Shown here piece by piece: positions 17,089 to 26,109 of a DNA stretch of 64,000 nucleotides; position 1 is the first letter of the stretch; every line of letters starts with the position of its first letter. Below the pieces are notes generated by a model. It saw only the letters and a program-made list of their open reading frames with translations. It was not told the DNA's origin and ran no database searches. A program made the position numbers and the translations under genes. Source of the stretch: an uncultured Verrucomicrobiota bacterium. Lineage in GTDB: Bacteria > Verrucomicrobiota > Verrucomicrobiia > Limisphaerales > UBA9464. The DNA is taken from contig CAIVQB010000085.1 of NCBI GenBank assembly GCA_903907925.1, forward strand, positions 1-64,000. The letters run 5' to 3'.

Positions 17089-18846
17089 TTAGCCTTCTGC
17101 GGAAAGGTCGAACCGCGCGAAGGCAAATCCCAATCCCCGGATCGCCATTGCACCTTCGCCCGCGAGAATCCCAAACACCGCCACCGCGGCGACCGGGACG
17201 GCCCACACCGGCCCCAGCAATCCGCTCGCCAGCCACCAGGTCAGCCAACCCACACCCGCCGCGGGCAGGAGGGCCAGGGCCAGCACCAGCATCTGGCCCA
17301 GCACAAAGATCAGCCGCTGCCCGATGACCTCAATTCCGCCATGACGTCCACCCGCGGGTTGGATCCACGCTGGAAACACCAACGCCGCCGCATTGGGAAG
17401 CGCGAGCAACAGGAGATTCATCGGAGGCAGCAGCAGCGCCACCGACACGATCACCGGCCCGCGCCACGTCGACAACGGAGGATCCCAGCCCGGTTCCAGT
17501 CCCGCACTCAGCGCGGTCAGCAACACGAGAAGGAGCCATTGAAAACCCACCATGAGACACACCGGCGCCAGCAATTGGCCGAGGGCGATCTGCCACGGCG
17601 GCAGGGGAAGCGACTTCATCCAATCCATTTGGGTCAGATCCGATCGGAAATCATTCCGCAACAATTGGGGACCCAGCAGGAACGTCAGCACCAACATCAC
17701 GCCCACAAATCCAGCCGCGGCCATCTGGATCGGCCGACCGTTCCCCGAGCCCTGAAGCAATCCATTCCCAACCATCCCGCCGACGACGGTCATCCACAGC
17801 ATCAGGAACCAGAAACGGACGGTGAACAACTGCCCGGCGGAAATGAGATTCTTCCACAACAACGCCATGGGCGGAAATCCAACCGGCGCGAGCCGAAACG
17901 GATCACGACGTGACCGCGATGGCGGAGTCAACGTCAAGCCACGTCCGCTTCGGACGGCGGCGATGCGTTCGGCCAGGCGGCGAGACGCATCAATGGACGC
18001 CTCCTCGAACGAAACATCCGCGCGAACCACCCAGATGTAGTGCGCGATCAAGACCGCCAGCGCGGGAAGTGCGAATCGGAGAAACTCGGGAAGATCGGCG
18101 GCAAACCACGGCCGGACCAGGCATCGGAACGGCGCCAGCAACCAGGGAGCCGGTCCCGCCGAAAGGATTCCGCGCAACCACGCACCCCACTCCTGCGGAT
18201 CCGACGGTGGACCGCCACTCAACGCCGTGCGAGCCCACCAGAATGCCAGACCACACACCGCGGTGAATCCCGCAAGAACACAAAGCCGGCGTCGCCAGCC
18301 CGACAGGCCTCGCTCGGTCAAACGTTGGATCGCAAACGATGCCGCCAACCCATGAAGCCCCATCGTGGCAAGCACCAGCCACCACCCGGCGATGTGGAAC
18401 AACGCATGCCCGTCGCGCAACGCCCGTCCGGTGATCACGCTGAAGAAAACCGCTGAAAACAGGGTTCCCGCCTGCAACCGCAGCAGCCGGAAATGGATCA
18501 ACGTCTTGCGACTCATCGGCGCCGGAAACAGGAAGGCCACCTCGGCCTCGGTAAACCGGAGACTCGCCCGGTCCCCCGTAAACACCCAGACCAACACCAC
18601 CCACACCACGAGCAACAACGTGATGCCGGCTTCCAGCGATTGGCGAAAATCCTCCGGAAAATGGGTCAGCACCGCGCCTGGATGCGTTCCGAATCCCAGC
18701 AACTGCCGGAAGCCGACCATCCACAGGTAACCCGCACCCACCACCGCACCGACTAAATACTTGGGTTGGCGCAATCGCAGGATGCGCGCCCGCAGAGCGT
18801 TGACCACCGAGCGTGATTGCAGAAACCACAGCGCGGAAAGAATCAC
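17089..18846 (-). CDS. Putative ABC exporter membrane protein
   Basis: 585-aa integral membrane protein with about 12-14 hydrophobic spans arranged in two halves (about 30-230 and 360-570), separated by a soluble segment (about 290-345). The architecture and start (RSVVNALRARILRLRQPKYL) resemble the 'putative ABC exporter' family described in PVC bacteria. It overlaps the upstream ATPase gene by 4 bp, so the two form one transporter. The substrate is not indicated by the sequence. Confidence 0.8.
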   Translation of the reverse strand: MILSALWFLQSRSVVNALRARILRLRQPKYLVGAVVGAGYLWMVGFRQLLGFGTHPGAVLTHFPEDFRQSLEAGITLLLVVWVVLVWVFTGDRASLRFTEAEVAFLFPAPMSRKTLIHFRLLRLQAGTLFSAVFFSVITGRALRDGHALFHIAGWWLVLATMGLHGLAASFAIQRLTERGLSGWRRRLCVLAGFTAVCGLAFWWARTALSGGPPSDPQEWGAWLRGILSAGPAPWLLAPFRCLVRPWFAADLPEFLRFALPALAVLIAHYIWVVRADVSFEEASIDASRRLAERIAAVRSGRGLTLTPPSRSRRDPFRLAPVGFPPMALLWKNLISAGQLFTVRFWFLMLWMTVVGGMVGNGLLQGSGNGRPIQMAAAGFVGVMLVLTFLLGPQLLRNDFRSDLTQMDWMKSLPLPPWQIALGQLLAPVCLMVGFQWLLLVLLTALSAGLEPGWDPPLSTWRGPVIVSVALLLPPMNLLLLALPNAAALVFPAWIQPAGGRHGGIEVIGQRLIFVLGQMLVLALALLPAAGVGWLTWWLASGLLGPVWAVPVAAVAVFGILAGEGAMAIRGLGFAFARFDLSAEG

Positions 18847-19616
18847 GCCGGACCTCCGCCCGTTTCCGCCGGTCCTGGATTCGCCGGAGGCTCGGCCTGG
18901 TTGGCAATCCGGATGAACAATTCCTCAAGATCCACACTCGCGTCGCCGCCGCCGAATTGCTGCCGGATCTCCTCCACCGTTCCATGAACCACCTTCACCC
19001 CGCGTTTCAGAACGAGGATGTGACTGCAGATCTCCTCCAGCAAATGCATCAGGTGCGAACTGATGACGATCGCCGCGCCGCCGGCTGCCAAGCGCCGGAT
19101 GGTGTCCTTCATCCGCCGGATGGCGAGCGGGTCGAGTCCGGTCAACGGTTCATCAAAAAACACCACTCGCGGTTCGTGCAGCAGTCCGCAGGCAATCGCC
19201 ACCTTTTGCTTCATGCCGCGGGACAGCGCACCCGGCAGTTCGTTCGCCTTCGCCGTCAACTCAAGTTCTTCCAGCAGTGAATCCATCCGCGGACCGATCT
19301 CCTTCACGCCATAGAGCCGTCCAATGAACTGCAAATGCTGACGCACGGTGAGATAGTCGAACAATCTCGGTTCATCGGAGAAGAAGGCGAGCTGCGCCTT
19401 GGCTCCCACCGGATCCGCGGCGAGATCCCGGCTGGCAATCCGGATCGATCCGCGGGTGGCCGGAATGATCCCGGCCAGACACCGCAGCGTGGACGTCTTT
19501 CCGGCACCGTTCGGTCCGACCAATCCCAACAACTGGCCCGGCTGGACGACGAACGATAGATTCTGCACCGCGGCAAAATCCCCGTACAGTTTGGTCAATC
19601 CCTCGACTTCGATCAT
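18843..19616 (-). CDS. ABC transporter ATP-binding protein
   Basis: Nucleotide-binding subunit of an ABC-2-type exporter. Walker A is GPNGAGKTST, the signature motif is LSRGMKQKVAIACGLL, Walker B is RVVFFDEPLTGLDP and the switch His is in IVISSHLM. I start at the ATG at 19616 (MIEVEGLTKLYGDF), the standard beginning for this family; the frame stays open to 19658. It is followed with a 4-bp overlap by the membrane exporter gene. Confidence 0.93.
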   Translation of the reverse strand: MIEVEGLTKLYGDFAAVQNLSFVVQPGQLLGLVGPNGAGKTSTLRCLAGIIPATRGSIRIASRDLAADPVGAKAQLAFFSDEPRLFDYLTVRQHLQFIGRLYGVKEIGPRMDSLLEELELTAKANELPGALSRGMKQKVAIACGLLHEPRVVFFDEPLTGLDPLAIRRMKDTIRRLAAGGAAIVISSHLMHLLEEICSHILVLKRGVKVVHGTVEEIRQQFGGGDASVDLEELFIRIANQAEPPANPGPAETGGGPA

Positions 19617-19715
19617 AGATGCGTCGCCGACGCTCCCCCGCCCGGGATCCACGGCCAAGGATCAAATCGGGCGGGGAAATGTGGACGGGTTGAAGAGTGA
19701 AGAGTTGAAGGGGCC

Positions 19716-19886
19716 AGCGCCAACGGCGCGTTCCATACCAGCCTTGGGCATCGCCCAAGGAAACGGCACCCGGAAACCCACAGAGGGCTGAAGGCCCGCT
19801 CCAAGGATTCCCGACAATGAACGAATGCTGGTGCGGGTCCGAACGGGGCGATGCCCCGGCCTGGTATGGAGCGCGCCGTTGGCGCT
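19716..19886. repeat. Long inverted repeat between ruvC and the ABC ATPase gene
   Basis: Two 26-bp arms, 19716-19741 and 19861-19886, are inverted copies with a single mismatch (AGCGCCAACGGCGCG, then CCATACCAG). Inside are smaller hairpins: CCTTGGGC-ATC-GCCCAAGG and CGGGGC-GAT-GCCCCG. A purine-rich outer flank (GAAGAGTTGAAGG) also recurs inverted. The left module resembles 55613-55660. The 330-bp gap 19617-19946 holds no other recognisable gene; short ORFs across it are by-products of the repeat. Confidence 0.85.
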
Positions 19887-19946
19887 GAACTCTTCACCCT
19901 TCAACTCTTCATCACTTCAACTTTTCCACCCTTCATCCGCTTCCAC

Positions 19947-20573
19947 TCACACCCTCTTCAACGGATTCAACGCCGTCCGTCCCCCGCCCTGCAAATAGAC
20001 CAGCGCGAGGGCCAGTGCATCGGCCGCGTCCGGTTCGGGCAATTCCGGCAGCTTCAACATCCGCTGGACCATCCGGGCGACCGCCAGTTTTTGCGCGGCA
20101 CCATGACCCACGATGGCCTGTTTCACCCGACGTGGCGCGATTTCGAAGATGGGAATTCCGGCCGCCGCCACCATCGCCAACGCCGCTCCACGGGCTTCCC
20201 CCATGATCAACGCGGTCTGGAGATTCTGCGCAAAAAACAATCCCTCCACCGCGCAGACATCGGGTCGATGGGTCTCCACCATCTCGCGCAGGACGGTCGC
20301 AATCCGGGCCAGACACCGCGATCGTTCCCAGGTCGCCGGACACCGAATCGTCCCCTGGGTCACCGCGTGTGGATCGGGCTTGCCCGGCTCCACCAGACCG
20401 AAGCCGGTGCCGCGCAGCGAGGGATCAATACCCAACACCAAGCGGGCAGCGGGAATCGCCTCCTGCCCGGGCTTCACCAGTGCTTCCATCCCCGACGACG
20501 GACGAGCCCGTTTGGGTGCCTTGCCCGACACCCGGCGCTGGAGGTCAGCGAATTGTTGGGGTGTGATGGGCAT
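19947..20573 (-). CDS. ruvC: Crossover junction endodeoxyribonuclease RuvC
   Basis: Holliday-junction resolvase. The four acidic catalytic residues are recognisable: D50 (LVLGIDPSLRGTGFG), E110 (CAVEGLFFAQN), D182 and D185 (EPDAADALALAL). I start at the ATG at 20573 (MPITPQQFADL); even so there is an N-terminal extension of about 43 residues, basic and Pro-rich, relative to E. coli RuvC. It is 17 bp after the DUF420 gene, at the end of the minus-strand oxidase-assembly group. No ruvA or ruvB is adjacent. Confidence 0.93.
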   Translation of the reverse strand: MPITPQQFADLQRRVSGKAPKRARPSSGMEALVKPGQEAIPAARLVLGIDPSLRGTGFGLVEPGKPDPHAVTQGTIRCPATWERSRCLARIATVLREMVETHRPDVCAVEGLFFAQNLQTALIMGEARGAALAMVAAAGIPIFEIAPRRVKQAIVGHGAAQKLAVARMVQRMLKLPELPEPDAADALALALVYLQGGGRTALNPLKRV

Positions 20574-20590
20574 GCGTTCGAAGCGGGGTC

Positions 20591-21037
20591 CTACCGCTTT
20601 TGCGGGAAGATCTGGTACAGCAGGAGATAAATCACCACACCAGTCACCGAGACATAGAACCAAATCGGCAGGGTCCAGCGGGCGATCCGGCGATGCGCAT
20701 CAAACCGCTCGCGGAACGCCCGCAGGAAGGTGATGAGAATCAGCGGCAACATGCCCACGGCACCCAGCAGGTGAGTCGTGAGCAAGGTCAGATAGATCGG
20801 CCGAAACCAGGCTGGATCAACGAATGAGGTGTGGGCTCGACCGTACAACCGTTGCATTTGGAAGTGATAGGTCAGGTAGCAGCCGAGGAAGATCGTCGAC
20901 GTGATCAGCGCCGCGATCATGCAGTTCCGATGAGCGATGCGGCGACCGGTCCGGATAAAACGCCAGCCGGCCACCAACAACAGGGCGCTGATGCCGTTGA
21001 GCGTGGCGTTGAGGGGTGGAAGATCCGAAAGAGTCAT
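20591..21037 (-). CDS. DUF420-family membrane protein, oxidase-associated
   Basis: 148-aa protein with four hydrophobic helices (about 13-28, 38-58, 82-103, 122-142) and the family segments NATLNGISALLLVAGW, AHRNCMIAA and FLGCYLTYHF. DUF420 proteins are commonly found next to caa3-type oxidase and Sco genes and are thought to aid oxidase assembly. The gene overlaps sco1 by 4 bp, which supports that role. His-rich helix ends may indicate metal or heme contact, but this is speculative. Confidence 0.85.
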   Translation of the reverse strand: MTLSDLPPLNATLNGISALLLVAGWRFIRTGRRIAHRNCMIAALITSTIFLGCYLTYHFQMQRLYGRAHTSFVDPAWFRPIYLTLLTTHLLGAVGMLPLILITFLRAFRERFDAHRRIARWTLPIWFYVSVTGVVIYLLLYQIFPQKR

Positions 21038-21651
21038 GGTAGGGATTCGCGCTGGAGTTGGCGCAGCAGGGTGACGATGCGGGTGACGGCATCGGGTTCT
21101 TCGCCATGCACCACCGCGCGAAGCTGTCCGACCCGGTCAAACACCGCGAAGTCCGTCGAATGGATGAACAAGTCCTCGAGGCGGGCCTTCGCCGGTTCGG
21201 CATTTTCCAGCAGGTTGAATTTGAAATCGTCGATGGCCAGTCGGTAGATCTCGGCCTTGGCGCCGGTGAGGAACCACCAGCGGGCCGGGTCCGCATGATA
21301 GGTCTGACCGTAGCGCGTCAGGACCTCCGGCGTGTCATGACCCGGATCGGCAGTCAGGGTCAGCAGCCGCGCGCCCGCCGGCATGGATTCCTGCACCCGC
21401 GCCATCTGGGCGGTCAGCTTGGGACACTGGGTCGGGCATTGGGAGAAGATGATATTCACCACCCCGGCGGACCCGCGGAGTGAGGCCAGGTCGACAGCCG
21501 CCCCCAATTGATTGGTCAGAGTGAAGGAGCGGATGGGGCCAATGACCGGCAGCGGCGAGCGACGGAATTCGGTGAGGAACGCCACCGTCGTGATCGCGAC
21601 CAGCGCGGCCCCAAAAACGGCCCACACACATTTTTGAAAACGATCGGTCAC
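21034..21651 (-). CDS. SCO1/SenC family copper chaperone
   Basis: Membrane-anchored thioredoxin-fold protein that delivers copper to the CuA site of cytochrome oxidase. An N-terminal anchor (about 9-27) precedes the copper-binding C72-P-T-Q-C76 motif and the distant ligand H164 (LFIHSTDF), the canonical Sco triad. The 205-aa length is normal. It lies downstream of coxB after a terminator, and overlaps the DUF420 gene, so it may have its own promoter or rely on read-through. Confidence 0.93.
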   Translation of the reverse strand: MTDRFQKCVWAVFGAALVAITTVAFLTEFRRSPLPVIGPIRSFTLTNQLGAAVDLASLRGSAGVVNIIFSQCPTQCPKLTAQMARVQESMPAGARLLTLTADPGHDTPEVLTRYGQTYHADPARWWFLTGAKAEIYRLAIDDFKFNLLENAEPAKARLEDLFIHSTDFAVFDRVGQLRAVVHGEEPDAVTRIVTLLRQLQRESLP

Positions 21652-21666
21652 AAAGGATCAGAAAAT

Positions 21667-21695
21667 AAAAAGCCGCCGGAACCCATCCGGCGGCT
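21667..21695 (-). terminator. Rho-independent terminator after coxB
   Basis: On the minus strand a 9-bp stem (CCGGCGGCT on the reading side, AGCCGCCGG paired) with a 7-nt loop runs into TTTTTATTTT, 24 bp beyond the coxB stop. It separates the oxidase structural genes from sco1. Confidence 0.88.
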
Positions 21696-21718
21696 GCGAA
21701 AAGGAAGGTCGCCGCGGT

Positions 21719-22492
21719 TCACTCGAGAACAGCTCCCGCTCCACCCGCCTTCGACCGGGCGATGAACCATTTGTCGTACTCGGCCTGATCAACAACCTTG
21801 AAGAATCCGCGCATCTTGGAGTGACCGTTGCCGCAAAGCTGGGCACAGGTGATTGAAAAATCACCCACCCGGGTCGCCTTGAAATGCACCGGGATGCTCA
21901 TGCCCGGGACAGCGTCCTGGGTCACCCGCATCAAGGGAATCTTGAAACAGTGAATGACATCCATGCTCGAAATTTTGCAGATCACTTCCTTCCCGACCGG
22001 CACAAAAAACGGCTCGTTCGAAAGTGTGGTCAGATCGTCTTTGGCGTCAGCGTCATTCGCATCAATTCCAAACGGATTGGTGGAACTGGCGAACTGAATG
22101 TCCTGCTTGCCCCACTTGCCATCGGGACCGGCATAGTGGGCGTTCCAGGCAAATTGCTGACCGATGACCTGGATGACCACCGCGTCCTTTTCCTCCGGGA
22201 ATTTGTCGACCGCCTTGGCCCACAGCGGCACGGCGAATCCGAGGAGCAGCAGTCCTTCGATGGCCGCAACGCCGATCTCCGCGTAGGTGGAGAAGTGGGA
22301 TCGGGTACCGTGGTAATCGGCCTTGGGATTGTTCGAGCGGGCGTGTTTGTACACCGCAATGACGAAGAAGGCGAACCATCCGATGAACAGCACCAGCATC
22401 AGCAGGTGAACATAGACCAGCAGGTCATCGAGCCCGGCACCGTGGGCGGACGCGGATTCGGGGAGAAACAACAGGCGTTTGAAGAATTCCAT
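21719..22492 (-). CDS. coxB: Cytochrome c oxidase subunit II
   Basis: CuA-bearing subunit that accepts electrons from the soluble donor. Two N-terminal helices (about 24-48 and 73-92) precede the periplasmic cupredoxin domain. CuA ligands are H181, C216, C220, H224 and M227 (CAQLCGNGHSKM); the usual Glu between the cysteines is Gln218. GQQFAWNAHY matches the conserved aromatic electron-entry segment. No C-terminal cytochrome c domain is fused, so the donor is separate. The ATG at 22492 is chosen because the upstream extension is a frame shadow over the preceding small genes. Confidence 0.95.
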   Translation of the reverse strand: MEFFKRLLFLPESASAHGAGLDDLLVYVHLLMLVLFIGWFAFFVIAVYKHARSNNPKADYHGTRSHFSTYAEIGVAAIEGLLLLGFAVPLWAKAVDKFPEEKDAVVIQVIGQQFAWNAHYAGPDGKWGKQDIQFASSTNPFGIDANDADAKDDLTTLSNEPFFVPVGKEVICKISSMDVIHCFKIPLMRVTQDAVPGMSIPVHFKATRVGDFSITCAQLCGNGHSKMRGFFKVVDQAEYDKWFIARSKAGGAGAVLE

Positions 22493-22521
22493 AGGGCGGG
22501 CGGTGAAAGGATCAGGTGGGA

Positions 22522-22785
22522 TCAGGTTTCGGTGCGGTCGGACGGTGCCGCATCCACGGACGCCCCCTCGACGGGGGACGTGGCGGCGCGGCGGGCGATG
22601 AAGACGAAGAAGGACGCGATGAGGCCAAGCATCGTGGCGATGACCACGAGCAGGGAGAAGATGCCCCAGTTCATGCCGACGGCCATGCGCGAATCCGAGC
22701 GGCCGAAGCAGGCGGCGCAGGCGAGCGGCCGCAGCGGCGCAGCGGCCAAGAGTCCGATGGCGATGGCGGTGAGGCGGCGTTTCAC
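22522..22785 (-). CDS. Small oxidase-cluster membrane protein (87 aa)
   Basis: Unnamed protein with a signal-like N-terminus (RLTAIAIGLLAAAPLRPLACAACFG) and a second helix (MNWGIFSLLVVIATMLGLIASFFVF). The CAACFG motif after the first helix is a feature of tiny proteins found beside caa3-type oxidase genes. The start is the GTG at 22785, which overlaps the stop of the previous gene as GTGA, implying coupled translation. Role unknown; oxidase biogenesis is likely from context. Confidence 0.7.
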   Translation of the reverse strand: MKRRLTAIAIGLLAAAPLRPLACAACFGRSDSRMAVGMNWGIFSLLVVIATMLGLIASFFVFIARRAATSPVEGASVDAAPSDRTET

Positions 22786-22988
22786 AGGAAGCTGATGTGT
22801 TTGAGTTTCTTGAGGAAAATGCGGCCGTAGACCACCAGACCACCGGCGCACAACAGGCAGAGCCCGCAATAGGCCAACTGGCTCGACTCGCCGCCCTCGC
22901 GATATTGAGCGAAACACCAAGCCCCCACGCCCAGCATCAGCAGCACCGAGGCGGTGACGAACACCAGATGGAATGCCTTAAGGGACAT
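22782..22988 (-). CDS. Small oxidase-cluster membrane protein (68 aa)
   Basis: Two-helix protein (about residues 6-24 FHLVFVTASVLLMLGVGAW and 38-56 LAYCGLCLLCAGGLVVYG) with a basic C-terminus. It begins MSLKAFHLVFV, a pattern common in short proteins located between coxD and coxB. It overlaps both neighbours by a few bases, so it is translated with the oxidase operon. No enzymatic feature is visible. Confidence 0.75.
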   Translation of the reverse strand: MSLKAFHLVFVTASVLLMLGVGAWCFAQYREGGESSQLAYCGLCLLCAGGLVVYGRIFLKKLKHISFL

Positions 22989-23349
22989 AGTGGGTCTTGG
23001 GTTGGGACCCCCGGGGAAGGTCCATGTCGCTCCAGAGGATCAGTCCAACCATGCCGACCAGGAAGGCGGCCGTGGTTCCCAAGGTCAGATAAATCGCCTT
23101 CTTCTCGGAGATCAAATGCATGAAATAGCCGGCCACCAGAAAGGCCTTCACGGTGGCGATGAACATGGCCACAGCGATGGTGAAGGAGACACTGTTGAAC
23201 TCCATATACCGGGCCAGCACGGTCACCACGGTGCCCACCAGCAGTGCGGCACCGACGGCCCAATAGAGCTTCTTGTGACTCTCGAGGTCGTGCCCGTGGT
23301 CGTGATCCGCAGCGGGGTCCGCGGCGTGGGAATGGGAGGATTCACTCAT
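22978..23349 (-). CDS. coxD: Cytochrome c oxidase subunit IV (prokaryotic COX4 family)
   Basis: Small accessory oxidase subunit. After a His/Asp-rich N-terminus (HSHAADPAADHDHGHD) there are three helices (about 30-48, 54-78 with VAMFIATVKAFLVAGYFMHL, 87-106). KAFLVAGYFMHL is the family hallmark. It follows coxC after 22 bp and overlaps the next small gene by 11 bp. Confidence 0.9.
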   Translation of the reverse strand: MSESSHSHAADPAADHDHGHDLESHKKLYWAVGAALLVGTVVTVLARYMEFNSVSFTIAVAMFIATVKAFLVAGYFMHLISEKKAIYLTLGTTAAFLVGMVGLILWSDMDLPRGSQPKTHYVP

Positions 23350-23371
23350 GGAAATCGGGTTGAACGTTCGT

Positions 23372-24238
23372 TTAGAGGAGGTACATCACCGGGAACAGGA
23401 AGATCCAGACCAGGTCGACGAAGTGCCAGAAGAGGCCGCCGACTTCGATGCGGTTGGTCATCCGCTCGGGATCCGATTCATACATCTTACGGCCGAAGAA
23501 GGTGAAATAACCGAGCACCATCGCCCCGCCGAACACGTGCAGTCCGTGCAGGAAGGTCATGGTAAAATAGATGGCGAAGAAGGTTCCGGTGGCCGGAACA
23601 AACGCCTGCAGGAAGGTGATGTCGGCGGTCTTGATCTCGCGGGCCGCATGTTCGCCGCCCCCGTGCTCCCCGGCTTCGTGCGACACCTCGGGACGCTTCA
23701 TTCCGACTGGATAACGGAACTGGTTCGGCACATCGACGTGCACCTTGACCGAGGTCATCTTCTTGTCCGTGATCGTGGCCAGCGTCCAGAACCGCGGGCT
23801 GTGACCATTGATGTCCAGGTGCCCGGTGACCGCCGTGCCATCCTTCATCCGGATGACGTAGTGGGTGAACTTCTCGTTGTATTCGTAGGTCTTGATGCAG
23901 AGGAAGCCGAGCGCGCAGCCCAGCGTCACCAGCATGAACCGGCGGAACTTGGAGAAATCACCCTGCTTCAACGCAGCCCAGGCCATCACCACGGTGACGG
24001 ATGAGATGATCAGCACGGCGGTGTTGAAGGTGCCGATGGGGATGTTCAACAACCCGTGCGGCCAACCGGTCGCGACGTCCGGCCAGAAGCCGTCCGGCGC
24101 GCCGACGCGCAGAAGGATGTAGGACGAGAACAGGGCACCGAAGAGCATCACCTCGGAGGCGAGGAAGAGCCAGATGCCCACCTTGGCGTTGTAAAGGCCC
24201 GTGTCTGGCCGGGGTTTGACCGTGTAGGGGATTTCCAT
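23372..24238 (-). CDS. coxC: Cytochrome c oxidase subunit III with an inserted soluble segment
   Basis: Core oxidase subunit without cofactors. Recognised by GIWLFLASEVMLFGALFSSY (21-40), FTMTFLHGLHVFGG (225-238) and the terminal WHFVDLVWIFLFPVMYLL. The helix pair at 71-115 is followed by an unusual soluble stretch (about 125-205), rich in His, Gly and Glu near its end (HEAGEHGGGEH), before the core helices resume. This insertion is absent from typical subunit III of about 200 aa. Located between coxA and coxD. Confidence 0.93.
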   Translation of the reverse strand: MEIPYTVKPRPDTGLYNAKVGIWLFLASEVMLFGALFSSYILLRVGAPDGFWPDVATGWPHGLLNIPIGTFNTAVLIISSVTVVMAWAALKQGDFSKFRRFMLVTLGCALGFLCIKTYEYNEKFTHYVIRMKDGTAVTGHLDINGHSPRFWTLATITDKKMTSVKVHVDVPNQFRYPVGMKRPEVSHEAGEHGGGEHAAREIKTADITFLQAFVPATGTFFAIYFTMTFLHGLHVFGGAMVLGYFTFFGRKMYESDPERMTNRIEVGGLFWHFVDLVWIFLFPVMYLL

Positions 24239-24276
24239 GAAGTCGTGCGTTAGAGATCAGTTGGGGATGGGACCGG

Positions 24277-26091
24277 TCAGCCGGGCTGGCTCTGCGGGGT
24301 GAAGTCCTTGGCGGCACCCGGGACGCTGTATTCGTACGGTCCGCGGTAGACCACCGGTTCGACGGCGAAATTCCCGTGCGGCGGCGGTGTCGGCGTCTGC
24401 CAGTCGAGGGTGGTCGCGCTCCAGGGATTGTCCGATTCCACCTTCTTGCCGGCGTACAAGCTCCAGAAGAAGTTGAAGATGAACGGAAGCTGGAAGAATC
24501 CGAGCAGAACGGCCGAGTGTGTAATGACTTTGTTCAGTTCCAGGATTCCCGGATCCGCGCCCAGACCGCCGCCGAAGTAGGTCGCCCCACCGTCGTACAT
24601 GCGGCGGCTCATGCCGCGCAGGCCTTGGACGAACATCGGCGCGAAGATCAGGTTCATGCAGAGGAAGGAACCGGCGAAGTGGATCTTGCCGAGCAACTCG
24701 CTCATGTAACGGCCGGTCGCCTTCGGGTACCAGAAGTACACACCGGCGAAGAGACCGAAGATCGTTCCCGGAGCCACGACATAGTGGAAGTGCCCGATCA
24801 CGTAGTAAGAATCGTGCAGGTAGATGTCGGAGGCGTTGAATCCGAGCGGCAGCCCGGTCAGACCACCGATGCCGAACATCGGCAGGAAGGCCAGCGCGAA
24901 GAGCATCGGGGTGTTGAACCGGATCGATCCGCCCCAGAGCGAGATGAACAGCGCGGTCAGAATGATCACCGACGGAATCGAGATCATCATCGTGGTCGTC
25001 TGGAAGAAGGTCGAAATCTTGGTGCCCATGCCGGTGAGGTACATGTGATGCGCCCACACGATGAAGGCGAGGAACCCGATGCCGAGCACCGCATAGACCA
25101 TCGACTTGTAACCCCACAACGGCTTGCGGGTGTTGTTGGCGATGATTTCAGAGACCACGCCCATCGCCGGAAGGATGAGGACGTATACCTCGGGATGCGC
25201 GAGGAACCAGAACAAGTGCTGCCACAACAACGGGCTGCCACCACCGGAAATCGGCACCGGACCACCGCTGGTCACCAGGCCGGACGGCAGGAAGAACGAT
25301 GTCTTCAGAACGTTGTCCACCAACTGCATGATGCCGGCCGCTTCGAGCGGCGGGAACGCGAGCAGCAGCAGGAAGCCGGTGACGAACTGCGCCCAGACGA
25401 AGAACGGCAGGCGCATCCACGTCATGCCCTTGGCCCGGAGCTGGATGATGGTGGTGATGAAATTGACCGCGCCGAGCAGCGAGGAGGTGATGAGCAGCAC
25501 CATGCCGATCAGCCACATCGTCTGGCCGTTCACGAGGTGATCGCGATCCGCCAGCGTGGCCAGCGGAGAATAGCTGGTCCAACCGGACTTCGCCGCGCCA
25601 CCGGGAACAAAGAAACTCGCGAGCATGACCACGCCGCCCCAGAAGTAGAGGTGGTAGCTGGCCATGTTGAGCCGCGGAAACGCCATGTCCGGCGCACCGA
25701 TTTGGAGCGGAGTGACATAGTTTCCGAAAGCACCGAAGGCGAGCGGCACGATGGCGAGGAAGACCATGATCGTGCCGTGCATCGCGCCGAAGGCATTGTA
25801 GAGGTCGGCCTGCATCACGCCGCCCTTGGCCATGTCGTCGCCCAGCGCCTTGGCCAGGAAATTGCCGACGATCGGGATCGGCTTTAGCGGGTAGGCCAAT
25901 TGCTGGCGCATCGCCAGCATCAGCAGGAATCCGAAGAAGAGGAAGATCAACGCGGTCATCCCATACTGGATGCCGATCATCTTGTGGTCGGTGGAGAAGA
26001 CGTACTTGCTCCAGAAGCCCGGCTCGTGGTGTTCGTGCGCGTCCGCATGGCCGTGACCATGGGACGGGGCGTGAGTCGTCGCGGTATGCAT
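24277..26091 (-). CDS. coxA: Cytochrome c oxidase subunit I
   Basis: Catalytic heme-copper subunit reducing O2 to water with proton pumping. About 12 helices. H105 (GAMHGTIMVF) is a heme a ligand; HPEVYVLILP contains the CuB His and the cross-linked Tyr of A-type oxidases, with the Glu expected at the end of the D-channel; WAHHMYLTGM has the CuB His pair; DSYYVIGHFHYVVAPGT supplies the heme a3 and heme a ligands. The first 25 residues are His-rich. The 604-aa length is normal. Transcribed after ctaB. Confidence 0.97.
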   Translation of the reverse strand: MHTATTHAPSHGHGHADAHEHHEPGFWSKYVFSTDHKMIGIQYGMTALIFLFFGFLLMLAMRQQLAYPLKPIPIVGNFLAKALGDDMAKGGVMQADLYNAFGAMHGTIMVFLAIVPLAFGAFGNYVTPLQIGAPDMAFPRLNMASYHLYFWGGVVMLASFFVPGGAAKSGWTSYSPLATLADRDHLVNGQTMWLIGMVLLITSSLLGAVNFITTIIQLRAKGMTWMRLPFFVWAQFVTGFLLLLAFPPLEAAGIMQLVDNVLKTSFFLPSGLVTSGGPVPISGGGSPLLWQHLFWFLAHPEVYVLILPAMGVVSEIIANNTRKPLWGYKSMVYAVLGIGFLAFIVWAHHMYLTGMGTKISTFFQTTTMMISIPSVIILTALFISLWGGSIRFNTPMLFALAFLPMFGIGGLTGLPLGFNASDIYLHDSYYVIGHFHYVVAPGTIFGLFAGVYFWYPKATGRYMSELLGKIHFAGSFLCMNLIFAPMFVQGLRGMSRRMYDGGATYFGGGLGADPGILELNKVITHSAVLLGFFQLPFIFNFFWSLYAGKKVESDNPWSATTLDWQTPTPPPHGNFAVEPVVYRGPYEYSVPGAAKDFTPQSQPG

Positions 26092-26109
26092 AATATTCTC
26101 TACGTCAGT

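Noticed and set aside
24376-25887. 503-aa open frame opposite coxA
   Set aside because: It is antisense to a clear oxidase subunit I, is dominated by Arg, Glu and Gln from reverse-strand codons, and has no domain pattern.
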